Of a DNA stretch of 64,000 bases, positions 1 through 45,608 are shown piece by piece (the stretch's first letter is position 1; every line of letters starts with the position of its first letter). The stretch is from contig JACYXH010000429.1 of assembly GCA_026745465.1 (NCBI GenBank), positions 5,813,833 to 5,877,832 on the forward strand. The letters run 5' to 3'. The translations under genes and the position numbers were made by a program. The DNA comes from Lota lota. Its lineage: Eukaryota; Chordata; Actinopteri; Gadiformes; Lotidae. Below the pieces are notes generated by a model. That model saw nothing but the letters and a program-made list of their open reading frames with translations. It searched no databases and was not told the DNA's origin.

Positions 1-223
1 GGGCGCGAGTGTGAATAGGTGTGGGAGTGAAACAAAACACTCAAAAAAAGCAATTTATTTCCTTCTATAGTCGCGTTATTATGATTGACAGCTTAATCTG
101 AAAAAATAAATATTTTAGCGTAACAATATCTGTACGTGTTTATTGCATTACTGCTTGTGTGCATCTGCTTAAGGCGTGTATACAGAAATATCACACATAT
201 GTTCCGGTTTTCCGTTGCCCTAG

Positions 224-424
224 ATACAATGGCTGAACCGATACTACAACACCATCCGTGAACGCATGGGCCCAGAGCTGGACATACAGGGTCTGCAGAG
301 GGAGAAGGCGTGGATGCTGCAGAACACAGAGTCTTTCCAGGCGGGTGGCTCCTCCAGAGCACTGTCGTCCTTCACACTCAGCATCGCTGCGCTCACCATG
401 GCTCTGCTCCAGCACGTCATCTGA
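224..424 (+). CDS. xpnpep2: Xaa-Pro aminopeptidase 2, last coding exon (partial gene)
   Basis: This is the 3'-terminal coding exon of a membrane-type X-prolyl aminopeptidase, which removes the N-terminal residue from peptides with proline second. The exon follows a TAG acceptor at 221-223 and reads 66 codons to TGA at 422-424. It opens with IQWLNRYYNTIRERMGPEL, close to the C-terminal helix of XPNPEP1/2, and ends in a hydrophobic tail (about SSFTLSIAALTMALLQHVI) preceded by small residues. That is the arrangement of a GPI-attachment signal and fits the GPI-anchored paralogue rather than cytosolic XPNPEP1. The catalytic metal-binding exons lie left of the window. The neighbour sash3, in the same orientation, matches human Xq26.1 order and supports the call. 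The acceptor phase cannot be tested without the upstream exon. Confidence 0.82.
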   Translation: MQWLNRYYNTIRERMGPELDIQGLQREKAWMLQNTESFQAGGSSRALSSFTLSIAALTMALLQHVI

Positions 425-1102
425 GGGACACGACCATCACTCTTATGTCTCTCGGCCCATTTTCTCTCTCACCACCGCATTGCCCTCTACGCTACTGACT
501 CATTCCTCCATCTCCTTATTCAATCCTTATGTAGTCTGTATCAGAGACTTCTAAAGAGTTCAACTGAATCTGGGAAAATCCACAAAAAACGACAGATGGT
601 AGTGCAGGTGATGCAATTTTAGAGCAAGGTCTGTTTTGTTTTTCACCAGAGATGGCGCTATTGCTAAGGGTAGATTTGGAGAGATTGAGAGAGTGATAAA
701 GATGTCTTACTCAAGTTGGTTCCTCTTTCAGTGAACCGGTTTGAGAGAGGCACTGGCGTTCTTTTACTTCTAGAATCAATCCGCTGTGTGTGTGTTGGTT
801 TTTGAGTACTATAGTTGTAAAGTCATTTTTTGTGGACGTGATCATTGTGAAATGTCTTACATGTTGAGTTTTAAATTATAAATTGTATAACCTCTCAAAA
901 GGGGCTTTTTGAAATGGATATTATTTCTATTATATTAAATTAACGCTCTTTAAATACTATTGTCTCAAATTTCTTTAAACCCAACAATGATCCAACGTTT
1001 ATCTCAGGAGCATTTTTAAATCATGTCAAAACAAAATGCCAGAGTTGTTAAAGTCGTTTTAATTCTCTTAAAAACAATCACCTTTTAAATCAAATAAAAG
1101 CG

Positions 1103-1158
<56 letters not shown>

Positions 1159-2761
1159 CGCAAGAGTGTTTGTGTGTGTGTGTGCTCTAGTATTGAATGA
1201 AACTGCTGGATTGTCAACAACATTTTCGTTAATCTGCTCTCGCTCTTGTTATTGCAGGAAGACAAAGCCACTCTTTGATCGAAACAAGACAGGAAGCACA
1301 AATAGGGCACCCTCCTTCCCTGTTGTGTGGCTTTTGCACCTCATATTTAAAATGAAAACCCCTCACTTCTTTTTCTCTACTCTTGTCACTCGTAGTCTTC
1401 GTGTTCATGTCAGGGACCATGTCCATGCCTCATTCTGGGTGCTCTGCCTGCTCCTCAGTCTGTGTTGACACTTCAGTGTATGTCTCTGAACAGTCCTAGT
1501 CTTGAGTCTCACGGTGACCCAGTTTAACATTAATATATCCACAGCTGTACTATGTGACTAGCAGCCCATATGCCACACACATGACTTTTGTTGAAGCCAT
1601 GCATCTTTTAGCAGAAAACCACTACATTCCGTCTCTCCTTCTAGAGCCCACTGCTCAGTTTCTACATGGTTCATTTTTAGACTCATCTCTCACTTCCATA
1701 CTGCTTATTGATGCAACAGTTATTTGCTCTAAAGGGCCACAAGCTGGTAACGTCTACAGCAGTAGGTTTCATTACATGTGAAACCATGGAGAGCTGTACA
1801 GTGTCAATAATATCAACCACGCTTTCCTCCAGTATGTATGTGTATCTTGAGAAAGATTCAGAGCCAGCTAGTACCATCACCATCCTGCCAGTACTGTTTC
1901 ATCTTAGAGATGTGGTAACCACAAGCAGACAGAATGCTGGCAACCTGATGAACACACAGTTCATCGTAGGTTAAACCTTATATCAATGTAGATCAAACAT
2001 GATATACATCAAGGAATATACATTTGATTGATCAAATGCAAAAAAATGCAAATGGATCCTAAACACTATAGATCTAGACACTATAGAAACAACCTGAGTT
2101 ATCCTAACCACTAGAACGTGTTGAGCAAACTCAGTGACCCCAGACCACTAAGTGCAGACGCCAAGCTGCTGTTAAACATATTACTCATGTTTCCATATAC
2201 TGACTATGAACTTTGCAGAAGTAGGCTGTTAAAATAGATGTGTTCATAGCACAGAGTTGATTGTGAGTGCACATTACACTATAATGTGTGGAGGATTCTG
2301 TTAAATCAGAATTAAGTCTCACAATTTATGAGACTTTGACATAAGTATGTTCATTTATCATTTGTTCTAAATGATTGATCTCATCATACCATTACATAGT
2401 ATGAAGCATATACATTAAATAATGAATAATGGTATTGCAATTGTGTATTGATTCAGTGTTTGGGCTAACTGCTTAAGTGTGGTGTAAGTGAAGTGAACTC
2501 CTAGTCTTGCGTGCAACGCTGACGAATAACAACCCTTGTTCAGTAAACTGCAAAGCATAACTACAGCCCTGCTTTGGTTCCTGTCTCACCACGTGACTTC
2601 CTTTCAGTCTTTTACTTTTCGTTCTCGCAGTGCACAGAAAAGTAGATGAGCCTTCCTCTGTTTCCATCAGAGCGCTGAAAGCCGTGAAACAAGAGTCACA
2701 TACACATCCCCATCTTTTATTTGGGGCTCTTTTGTGTTGACACCGCTAGCCACTGAGGAAG
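425..2761. other. xpnpep2 3' UTR, intergenic DNA and sash3 upstream region
   Basis: No convincing coding exon was found here. The first part is presumably the xpnpep2 3' UTR; an AATAAA at 1093-1098 is a possible poly(A) signal. A (TG)n microsatellite follows at about 1106-1154. A plus-strand reading frame at 1554-1781 and an overlapping one at 1708-1974 resemble no family I recognise and have no good splice context. Just upstream of sash3 there is an E-box CACGTG at 2589-2594 directly followed by an ETS-like ACTTCC. These are plausible elements for a lymphoid gene, but that is inference only. Confidence 0.5.
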
Positions 2762-9281
<6,520 letters not shown>

Positions 9282-9945
9282 AGACACTTCAGAGGAAAAG
9301 CACCACTCATGAAAAGCTTTAGGTTCCTCAGTTCCCCAGAATGCCAGTAGAGGGTAGTGCTGCAAACGTCTTATACAAGGATAGCGGAATGGCTGGAAGC
9401 ATCGAATGAGGAAAGAAATCAAAGACACAATGAAAACATGCGCTATTTCTTGATTGTTTTACAATGATTTCCTGATATGAAGATCAATACTGCAGGCTAC
9501 AGTTGGGGTTCAAGCGTTCATGTAGCAATGTGTTTTTTGTTTTACAAATCGTTAACCATATTCCCATTTTGCATTACGTATAGGTGTTCATCTATCATGG
9601 ATCATGATTGCTCAGTTACGATAAAGGAACAGTTACTGATTATTACGTTATGTAAGTATTACGCCATATATAAATAATGCTAAATAATGATATTTGCATT
9701 TGTTTGATGAAACATGGATTTAAGATTGTAAGTTTAAACAAAAACAAAAATAAGGGAAAAGAAAGCCTGTGATGCCGTTTGGCATGTTGTAAATGGTAAG
9801 TATCAAAGTAAGTTTTTTCTATTTTGACTAGTTAACCTGAAATCCAATTAACTTGGTTGTTGATGCTTTTTCATTTTGTATATATTAAGAGTTTGACTTT
9901 GCTGTACATAGAATTTAAATAAAGGTTTTGTTTGGTTGCTTGTAT
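9282..9945 (+). other. sash3: sash3 3' UTR with poly(A) signal
   Basis: Non-coding sequence after the sash3 stop codon. A canonical AATAAA lies at 9918-9923, so cleavage is expected near 9940-9950. No other feature was seen in it. Confidence 0.7.
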
Positions 9946-10019
9946 ATAGACATGTCCTCAGATCGCCCTGAAAAAAAGCATACTGAAAGATAGCAAACAC
10001 AACTAATAAGACAATAGTT

Positions 10020-12668
10020 TTTATTTACCAGACACGTCAATCATGTAAAAACAAGTGAAGGAAATTTAATTAAATACGTATTAATCACAGTGTTATCAAC
10101 TAAACAAGGGGAACATAAATAGGAATTCCATAAATGGCATAGTACAGTATTGATATACATGATGCTTGGTTAATAGATTGATCACATCGTTCTGATCCGA
10201 TTAATGTTATTATATAAATTATACAAACGATAAGCAAACGCTGACTTACCTCAAGCGGCTATCGGTCTCATTCTGGTAGTTTAACAATTATTTTCAAAAC
10301 AAATGAAGCCAATGTTTTTCATCTAAAACCCTCAGTCGTTTTATCCCTTTAAAAACATCCTACACTTCAGTTCAACATTAATGACACAAAATGACATGAT
10401 ATGACATCATCCATTAATAACCAATCATATACATTCTTGCTTCCTGGTGTCCTAGAGCACTCAGATTCATTCAGAGCAATAAACTACACTGAGACTCTCC
10501 ATGGATACATCGTAAAACTTGGTTTCTACCAAATCTAACTATCTAAATAAAACGATTTGGGATTAGTGCCGTTTTGCATTGATCATGAAAATGCATCTCA
10601 ATGGAATATATATATATATATTAGGGAGTATTTTAAACTAAAATGTCAGCATTCACTGTTCTACATTTACAGAAACAATGTGCTTAGCATGTTCACAATA
10701 ATTCTCTTAGGATGTCCTAATGGAATTAAGCACACAACTTGATTATACCATTCAATATATCAAATCACAACTCATTTAATTCTATAGATGGTATACCTTA
10801 AGTACTGTTGTATTGAACAATTCATTCATCATCTCAGGATCTAATCAAGAATAATACTGATGTTGAAAATCAAATATCTGTACAGTTATATTTCAGAAAC
10901 GTCGACTCTTGTCTTGCATACAGCAAGATGACACGAATACATACTAGCATCACACATCCCTTTAACATAAAGAACCTCTCCCTATTTTGGCTTATCATCA
11001 TTAAAACAAAATTACATTTTCAGGCCTTGTTAAAAAAACAAAAAAGGCTGTGTTTCCACAGCTGTTACAATTCAGATGTGGTTAAAAAACGAACTATGGT
11101 GTAGTAATGTGTGATTAACTCCGTCGTATGCCTTATTTCATGTGATAATGAGCCAGTGACTTCAGAAGTAGCAGACTAGACTGCTGCACAGACCAACCGT
11201 CACAGCCAAACAAGTAGACGTGACTACAAAGAGTAGAGAGTGAGAGATTTGTTTCAAATAAGTGGATGTGTCTGGTTTGGACAGTATGTAAAAGAAAAGC
11301 TCTTAATTCCCTCTAAAGTTATATTTCCAAAGATCTGCAGAGCCTGTTCACCGACTGCACTCTTGCCACAGAAAAATTCCCTTCTTGCCATCGGTGCACA
11401 TTTCAACAACACCTCCACAATTTCCCCCACTTCCCATTCTGTCTGATTGGGAGAGTTTGAAAACTTGACAGTAATCATCATCATCACTTCAGAGCTCGAA
11501 GGTGCGTCAGCCGGTTTACCCTGTAGTACATCGGCGCTGTTACAACGGATACGGCAACGTGTTTAAGTTAAGGCACTGTTACTAGTGACTTTAGTACTGC
11601 GACTTATCAACAGCAACCTGGCCTGCACTCTCGCATACCCAAAGCGAACACTGGCAACGTGTTGTCTTGTTCAGATGTCAGTACTGGATGTACTGAACAT
11701 TGCACAAAGACAACATAGCAACTCCCCTTGACATGTATATAAAAATGGAAAGACGGCAGTCAACGTTAATCTGAAAGGAAATCCAAAATTTGAGAATAAC
11801 AGTATTAATTGCAGCAATACCAGATTACAAAGTACAATTGATCTAGAAGGGACATTAACTGAGATATTTCTTGGTATCTCAGTTCAGACCCCCCCCCCCC
11901 CCCCCCCCCCTCTCCCCCCATTACTAGACATCATCATAGTGCACAGACAGACTTTTGTTTACTAGTGTAGGTGTAAAACTGGACTCTACACTAATAACTA
12001 ATCACAGAGATACTATTAAAACCATGGATTGCATAGGGTAGGTTCTGTATGCACTGGGGGAGAAAACAAGGACGGGGATGAATGTATGGCGGTTAATGAT
12101 GTACACGTGTCCAGGGAAGAAACATTGTCTTTGAGACACTTGCAATCCTAAGAGAGTATATTTGAACTGGCCTTGTACAATAGAAGTCATCACAGCTATA
12201 ATAAATAAAGTATCATTGACAATCAGTAGAGTAAACCCATAGACAACGTGTGGACATTGTGTTGTACACTTGTATTTTTTTTGTCTTTTGCTTCGTTTTG
12301 TTCCACGAGTGTTCTACCTATGTCTTTTCCATGCAATGCTCAAGGGACCTAAGGAAGTGTCTGAGTTTTCCCTGTTATATTACACACACATCTCCCCCAA
12401 CACACACCTCTGGTGAGAGAAAGAGTCCATAAGAGGCCACAGCCACTGTTTGGAAGTTAGACGAGGAGAAGGGGCTGCAGCGTGGAGATTCCAGTGTAAA
12501 GTAGGGCAGGACTTCAGAGAACAAATGAGTCACCTGCACAACAATGAAAATCGCAATTATTATTCCGTCCTACTTCCTTGTTAGAAGGAGGCCTGGCTGA
12601 GAGAGGGAAAGCGACGGAGGGAGGGGCAGAGTGGATCAGAGCGGACGTCGTCGCTCTGCATAGCGTAG
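10020..12668 (-). other. zdhhc9: zdhhc9 3' UTR (about 2.6 kb)
   Basis: Between the zdhhc9 stop codon and the convergent sash3 gene there is 2.6 kb of AT-rich sequence with no supportable exon. A minus-strand AATAAA (TTTATT at 10020-10025) would end a long 3' UTR; long 3' UTRs are usual for this gene family. It contains a homopolymer C run at about 11889-11910. The UTR extent is inferred from the poly(A) signal alone. Confidence 0.55.
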
Positions 12669-28838
<16,170 letters not shown>

Positions 28839-28859
28839 GATGCTTGTTGAAATCAACGT

Positions 28860-30027
28860 CCTCGGACAACGGGTCCTTTGGTAGGCTAACTGGTGGCCTA
28901 TTTTACAAAAGAAATAGGTCTACAACGTGAATATCCAAAGAGATGGTAGGCTTGCGCTTGCGCAGATTTAGTCAAAAGGGTATCTACTAACCTATTCCCT
29001 TTACATGAAAAGTCTCAAATCCTTGAAGTAATATCTGGTGATGGTGTTGATGCTATATTGAATATGAGTGTACCCTGGGCAATTTAACCAGTACTGCTGA
29101 ATAAAAATGCCATACAATCCATTCAAGGCAAATAAAGGATTGTTTCTGTAATAATAACGATCTCCCTTCTAAGACGTGGTTATGAAGCATGTTTTTCGGT
29201 TACTTGTGTCACACGCTGATCTTCCTTTAATCCATTTTCCAGATTCCACGTTATTTTCTCTTACTGTATTGGCACGGCCGCCTGCCGTGATATCAAACGA
29301 TAGACCACGGACCGTTTACAGTCAATTAATCAAGCCAACTGTAGCCTACGTCAATGGCAAAATCTCATCCAAAGGCTTGCGGAAAATGTTTCCCCGAGAC
29401 TCAAAAACATCCAGTCCTGGTTCCGGTGCATTGAATGAGTGGACCTTGGCCGGTTGACATTCATATCATCTTGATAAATCATAAACGCATCACACACCAC
29501 CACCACCACCGTTTCATTAATACGACTACAAACGTGTCTTCGACCACGGCAACTGGGTCCAATATTTATTATATTTTAAAAGGCTGTTTTAAAACTCAAA
29601 ATAATCGCAGCCTATATACAGAAACGATTTTGTCGCGCTTTCCCGCAGGATCCGTGGTCTTGTTTTAGTCAATGGCAGCAGGAAACACGCCTAGGTTGAA
29701 ATGTATCATCTTAAAGGGCCAGCACAGGTACAACAATACGACAACATGTCGGTCTTGCTTCAAAAACGGCATTAGGCCCTGACACACCGGGCAAATCAAG
29801 AAAACAACGCTAACATCACATCGTTTACAATGAATATCAATGAATGATGGTGTGATATTTTCCTACCGTTGTTAACGCTTACTTTACCATTAGCATTAAA
29901 CAGACTCATGGCCTATTCACACTCAAAGCATGCAGCAGACGTTTTTATTTAGATCCATGTAAAATATTCCTTGATCCATTTTGTTCTATATTATTTTGTA
30001 GAAGTAGAGGATTGGTGTTCAGCCCTG

Positions 30028-30110
<83 letters not shown>

Positions 30111-31639
30111 TGTGCGCGCGCGTGTGTGTGTGTGTTATACATTTTAGACTGTAACTCTATGAGCTTGCATGAGTATGGTGTATGTATAAAGGTACATTTG
30201 CACACATTGCACATGTGAGCAAATGTGTGTATGTTCCTTCAATCTGCCAAAAAGTAATGGTTAATAACATGTTGACAATTAAAGTCCAATTAAGATTATC
30301 AATAGATTTAAATAGGAAGCACCATCAGAATAGCTTCTAAAACAGAATTTAGAAGGTCGACCATTATTGGCCCACAAGATAATATGTTGATTATTATCAA
30401 TATCAATATAAATGTCTGAAAGATTGCATCAGGAGATTTAATCACTGGACTCACAATCATCACTTGGCAAGGTTTATTCGTTTGTTTTCGATTTATAAAC
30501 CTTATCTGAAAAAAACGTATTCACATATTTTTACAAGAACTGATAGGCCTAAATAATCAGCTGCGTATGTGTATTCTATTTTAATGGTAGGTCTACACAC
30601 AATTATAACTGAATGAGGAGACAATCATTATGAAGGCAAAAGTAAAAATATGAACACATATCTCACAAATGTATTTTCTTAAACTGCTAGTTAATTAAAT
30701 CGTATTTATTATTATTAATAGTAACTCTAGAAAAAAAGACAGCAGTAAATATCCTAGTCCCTTCCCACAGTGGGCGTTCACCTATAAAGTAGGCAAAGGT
30801 AACTGCTGACATAATATTTAGATTGAACGGTCAATATCACAAGTTCAAAAGTTAATGTGGGGTTGGCTTAAGGGTTTTCTTTTTTAACATGGACTGAACA
30901 TGGAATGTTTTTTTATTAAGTGAATGGTTGGAAATAACTTATTTACACCATGGAAATCTGTATTATGGTGCATCTCTTTGTAAATGGGAGCCTCCATGCA
31001 TACTGCAGGTGGATGTTATTGTTTGTCTCCTGGCTCCGCCTACCCTTTATTGAGGCCAGGTTCTACATGCAAGTGGACTTCAGGTTCCGTAACATGCAAG
31101 CTGCATTGTGTCTGACGAAAGCAATTCGTGATTTACCGTAAGTTGACCGATGACAGCTTCTACGATATGATTTTTATGATGCAAATAATAACAGAGAATA
31201 TTCAGTTTATATTTACAAATCTATCGTTTGGGTTAGTCCGTTGAACATGATCGTCCGACTAGAAACCATGTGTTGTTGTCGGTCCATTACGTAGCTCGTA
31301 ACCTACATTGACCGACTGATCGTCACAACATTGTAAATTGTTTCTTTGTAGGAATGGACTGCGTTCCGTGCCTCTTTGTATCGCAATGTTACGCACAACA
31401 ATGTAGATTTGTGAGACTTATTTATATTCCAATATGCGTATAAGTGACGCTGGCTGGATATCATGGGTAAGAGGAAGTACTGTTCATGAGCTACACATCA
31501 GGAGAAGCTTAGTTGACAGCAAGCAGATACATTATATCTCTATATATGTTAATTGTGTACGTTTAATTGACAACAAGCACATATATTCATATGTGTTAAT
31601 TGTGTACGTTTGAATGTCGTCCATTGTTTTTTTTTTTTT
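28860..31639. other. Intergenic DNA between zdhhc9 5' end and the trmt12 relic
   Basis: The first part presumably includes the zdhhc9 promoter and 5' UTR (minus strand), but no TATA box or first-exon boundary could be fixed. A (TG)n tract with a GCGCGCGCG end lies at about 30029-30134. A plus-strand reading frame at 30950-31139 ends near a GTAAGT but shows no family similarity; it might hide a vanished trmt12 first exon, which I cannot demonstrate. Confidence 0.4.
30029..30134. repeat. (TG)n with a CGCGCGCG insert
   Basis: Long TG tract ending GTGCGCGCGCGTGTGTG; alternating purine-pyrimidine throughout. Confidence 0.95.
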
Positions 31640-33806
<2,167 letters not shown>

Positions 33807-36332
33807 AACTCAAGTCTGAATTGAGCTGAAAATACCTTATATGGTTGTAGGGAAGTCCCATGATGATTGACTGTTGAATTGTTTTATATTGCTTTGGTAA
33901 ATAATTGAAAATTCAAGTATGCTTATAGGCCTACATGCCCTTGGTATAGATAGCAGAATGTGACTTGAATTACTTGCACCTTTTAAACTTGCACAAAACC
34001 AAATTTGTATTTGTTTTATTATGAATCTGCCTTTGAAAATGTTGGTGAAATGTGAGTGCTTGGTATCACATTCAAATGTTGGATTAAATGTATTATGTTG
34101 ACATATTGCTTTTTGTTTTTTGTGATTTTCATTAAATTGCCCTGGAATTAATACCAATACCAATAACTTATTACGGCTATAGCGCCTGAGTCGTTTCTTT
34201 TTGTTACGGTACATCTGTGTGCCGTTGTGTGTAACAACCATTTGCCGAGTTCACTGTAAAAAATAATAATAATCAAATCTCCATGCTTCCACTGGTCGGC
34301 AGCAGAGATCGATCGTCATAGGTATAGTCAAATGCCCATATGTCTATTTAAACTCGGGGATTAATCATGACTTTTTTCTTGATTTCGTTAAAAAAAAGGG
34401 TCATTCGTTTATGATAGTTGGCTATTCCTTTCGCTCCCCTCTTTAAGTAAAGTGTGTAGTCGAGTGTGTAGTAAGTCAGTATTATGTTGAAGTATTAAGT
34501 CATTTTTCATTTCAGTTCTGAAATGTCCTGGAAAGGGAGTATCCTCTGTCCTCAGCAATTCTTCCTTGACCGCTTGAAAACACACCTCTTTGGGTCGAGT
34601 TTCCCCTCATCTTTCACGAGGAGCCTATTCTCAAGCCAATGAAATGCACCTGTCATGGAAACTAGTCTGCCTACTGGCTGCCTTGCCTGAAGCAAACTAT
34701 GCACCAACTTTCCTTATCTTCCGGCTTAACATAAAGTCAACATCGCAGGCACGATAGGTTGCAAAGCAGTACAGGAGGACCGTAGGGTTTGCAGCCCAAA
34801 TAGTTGATTGGATCATTTACAAGAACGCAGAGAGGTAACAGATTTATTAAGTTCCTCATTACTCTTACTTCTAATTGTTGTTATGTGTTGTGCTTCATAG
34901 TTCATGTCAGGGAAGTGAAATCAACCCGCGGAGAGGAAATTACCTTTTAACAGGTGTAACGTTACGGAGACTAATTCTTTTTTTCTGTTTCAATTTCTCT
35001 TGATGGACGCTTTCAAGTTACAACGCGATTCTTCACTGGGCGTCACTAGCGTGTATTTTCACAATTTGACGTTTGAAGTTTCTTCTATTGCTGTGTTGTT
35101 TTGTTGTCACTTTATTATTCACATAAACTTTACATATGTAAAGACATATGTGTTCTAAAGCTGAGGAAACTTAACTGTGCTGAAATAGGCCTACGTAGTA
35201 CTACTTGCATTTGTTTAAATAACCTGTTTCATCAACGATAACCGTAGAGTTCCTATTTTTCTTTTTTTATCTCCTGAAACACATTTCCTTAAATGTTTCG
35301 CTGCTTCCCGCTGAAAGTAGCCTATTTGTTTGACTCGAGGATTAGAAAACGGGAAAAGGCGGTATTTTACTGGATGTCTGTGTAATTACTCAATTAGCTA
35401 CTGCTTTCTCAAAGGAGCGTAATGTAATTTCAGGAATATACGCCAGACTTTACATCGTCATTAACTAATGATTCAGTGGACTCCACCCGTCTTTCTGTGT
35501 CTATAGAGGGTGGGAACCCTCATGCAATGCAGAAGAGATCATGTTTGTTATGTTTTCGTGTCTTCCATGTTCGGCCACCCTCTCACCCTTAAGGTCCCTG
35601 TGGGATTTCCAAGAAAGATACGTCATGGCCTGTCTCCATATTTTAATGTAATGTTAAACTAATATTGACCAGTTTCTTCATGTTCAACCCAATGTGAAAA
35701 TGTTGCTTCACATGACATACTAATGTGCCTTTTCTGTTTACATACATGCCACCTGGATTGTCTGACTATTTTTTAAACTTAAACATAAAAAAATCCCTAG
35801 TTCCTTTAGTCCATGTATTGATTCATAATCTGATGTGGTTTATTTTGTGTTATGCAAGTGTGGCTATACTAATGGGCCTAGTATATTCAAGATCTCATCT
35901 CTTTTTGTTTTAATAAACAATTTCCAGCAGTGCGGGCTGCGCTTCATCGCATGGCAGAGGAAGAGGAGGGGAAGGTTGCGGTCGTCTACCAGCCATTCTA
36001 TTAACCACACGGTGCCACCATTATCTCTGCCCGTTTGTTTCCTCTGCACATCGAGGAGTAGCAGAGTTCTGGAAAAACTGCTATAGTGAGTTGTTTACTA
36101 TCCAAACATCTGGAAACACCATTGATAGACACATTTTGGTACTCTTATGTAGGCATCTATGATTTAAAAAAACATGAATGTTTGTGCGAAGAGTTGGCCT
36201 ACTGTGATTAATCAGCACACGAAAAATGCCTTGAACCTGTTAAAGACAGATGTTGATGTGCTGTTACACCATGAACCGTTGGGTTTCCAAATTCTTTTTT
36301 TCTTTTTTTTCAAGATAAACATTTACTCTACA
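33807..36332. other. Upstream region of sytl4
   Basis: No coding exon was recognised. Possible 5' non-coding exon ends include a GTAACA donor near 34836 and an acceptor CCAG near 35929. Just after the latter there is a 17-codon reading frame beginning MAEEEEGKV, which would be an upstream frame if transcribed. These are guesses from splice-like signals only. Confidence 0.3.
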
Positions 36333-36386
36333 GTTTCAAGGAAACGGTCCTGGAACCCGGCGAGTTTTCCACAAAGGATAGTCAGC

Positions 36387-42687
<6,301 letters not shown>

Positions 42688-43140
42688 GACCGCCAGGAAA
42701 GATCTGGACACTGAGATGGAAGGAGCCTTTTTCAAATGGACCGTACCACTTGAGACCAATTCCCTGTGAGCATAAAGCTAACAACACAAGCTAGGGTGGC
42801 TCCTGAACACTACAACTATGCATCACCTCACTTTCATTGAATTACAAATATTTACGCAGCTCGGCATGCTCCACATATAATATTTTAGGCACGGCCCAGT
42901 GACATAACCAATAGGTGTGAGTATATCCAAATTATACGCATCATAACTGTATACCGGCTTTGGATGATTTGATTAATCTGTAACAATGTATTGATATCCA
43001 TTCATATTTATGACACCGTGATACTAGTTTATATATGCACCTTCATGTAAAATAAATAGTTTTTTAATGGCTGTGTAAAGTCTTGTTATCCCTGGACCTT
43101 ATATGTAAATGTTTTGAAGTAAAGCACATTAAAGTTGAAA
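42688..43140 (+). other. sytl4: sytl4 3' UTR
   Basis: AATAAA at 43051-43056 gives a likely end near 43075; an ATTAAA at about 43127 is an alternative. The convergent srpx2 poly(A) signals lie about 60-110 bp further right. Confidence 0.6.
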
Positions 43141-43399
43141 TACAATAACATTACACAGGATAGATTCCAATTATGAGTGATATTTTATTTATTTTGAAAT
43201 GTATTAAGTTTGTCTGCAATGCCTGGCACTCAAATAAATATAAAGAAACACTCATCTGTGATAGTGATATCACACTGGTAACATTTTACCATAACCACAT
43301 TATATCCTGTAATCTTTTTTCTCCGTCTCTGGTCTCAGTCAGCTGTTTTTCTCCGTTGTTGATCCGTTTATCCTTATGACAACCAGAGGACCTATTGGA

Positions 43400-45544
43400 T
43401 TAGACGCAGAAGTCTCGGTGCAGCTCTAGCCTGTCCCGTTCCTCCTCGTCCAGCAGGAAGTCATCAATATAGGCAAAGAGTTCGTCCGAGGTCATGGTGC
43501 TGATGAACCTCTCGCGGTCAACCCCGTGTTTGTCCAGAATCAGCATACTGAAGTAGGACCGGGAGATCCTGAAGCCTTGTCTGCACGGGAACACAATACC
43601 AAAATAAGAGTCCCTTTCCTCCGCTTTTCATTAGAATTAAAACTTGAATTGTTTGAGGAATTGCAAAACTATAGCCCTGTTCCAAGACACACACGCACAC
43701 CAAACACTCAGTATACACTTGGAGATTGGCGTGTGCCTTCAGGCATTCAGCTGTGACTTGTCTAGTCTCAAATGAGCCAAAGCACAGCAACCTCTGTTAT
43801 GTTCATCCATGATTATGTGCAAAGCATTTGAGCATACGACTCAATACACTACAATGTTGACACAATTGTTCTGGATGAAACCAGGGCTTTTCCACTTGAA
43901 AATCTCCATGCACTGAATATGGATACAAAGTTGCTATAGTATCATTTCATCGGCCATGTAACATGGAGCCACAAGGCAGGGGCCTGGTTACCTGAGACCC
44001 TCAATGACTTCTGAGTGAAGTGGTCTTTCTTTTATCCGGCCACGCTCGCGAGGGGGCGAACCCAGGAGCTCGATCACGGTCACATGACGCAGGTCCAAGC
44101 CACAGCCTGATTTCTAAAAGTGGTTTGCAAAGATAAACACAGAGTACTGCAGCTCTGCATGGGTCTAAGAAAACTAGAAATATTAAATCTTGATGAACTA
44201 TGACCTTATCCTATGAGATATCTGTACACTACTCACCTGTATCATGAGGTTCTGCAGCCTGTATTCCTGGTTCATCAAATTAGGTGTGGAGATAATTAGC
44301 AATCTCCTCTTCTCATAGAATTGATCCAAGAGAGCAGAAGCTGTCGTTACATCCGACTTGAACTCCATTTCTATGGAATAGAATACACTAGTTAGCATAT
44401 TAATTCAATGTACAGACACACTAACACTTAAGGTGTGTGTGTGTGTGCGTGCGCACGTGTTTCTCCTATAGACATTATCGTCCATCAATTCATACCAGTG
44501 TTACTGGTGTTACACAAAATACCGTCCAAACAATCCAACTGATGGTCTGATTTATATTGAAGTATATAGTCATTTAACATAGAATATCAGATGCAAACTT
44601 TTTTTATTAATCTCTGAGGTTGTTTTATCGTATGAAGACCAAATATTCAAATCATATTTCATTGAGACTACAAAACGATGTTTCGCAAAGTCAATAAAGT
44701 TCCCGGCATTTCCATACCACTCAAAGACGATAAATAATAACGCTGAATTACTGCCCAAACTGCCCACCCTACCCTGATGCAGACCGTGTGTTTCATCCAC
44801 GCCTTAGAGCAGTCCAACACTCACGTTTACACTCTGCAGGAGCTCCACTCCAGCTGTTGTTAAACTGGCACACGCGGCTCGATGTCCCCTTCCTCTCATA
44901 ACCTCCATCGCAGTGGTACTCACACACTGCCCCGTAGTTATTCGTGTCCGAGGAGCAAGACAGGTAACCATGCAGAGGTGGCTTTAGGACCTCACATCTT
45001 CTGACTTAGCCGGAGCAGAATATGACATTCAGATTGTAAATTGAATGTTGATATTTCTCAATTTTATTATATTTCTTTCCTCCCTCAGATATGTTGATGA
45101 TCCAGCCAAATTCAAATTAAGTGAGATAAATACAATAATGTTATGTAAAGTAAGTAACTGCCTTACCCACAATTCGGACAATAAACTTGCAGCCGGCCCT
45201 GTTCCTTGCCAGATCATACACTTTATACCGGACAATAGTGGCCCCTTCTTTAAAGACCGTGTTCGACCCTTGGCCAACCAATATCACCCTGCAGAGAGAA
45301 ACAATGGCACACATGCTACTTTGTATTCCAAGAGCAAACCGGAAGCTAAAAGAACAAGGTGTTGACATACTCAAGTGCTTTATCAGCCGTGTCCGTGGCA
45401 ACAGGGGGGTCCCAGGCTACCTTGGCGGTGAGCGCACCCGGATCTGCGAACTTGGCTCTGGACAAAGGACACCTGATCTTTGGGGGATCATCATCTGAAT
45501 AAAGAAAGAAACTAAGCTGAGTAAACAACCATGCAATACCGCAG

Positions 45545-45608
<64 letters not shown>

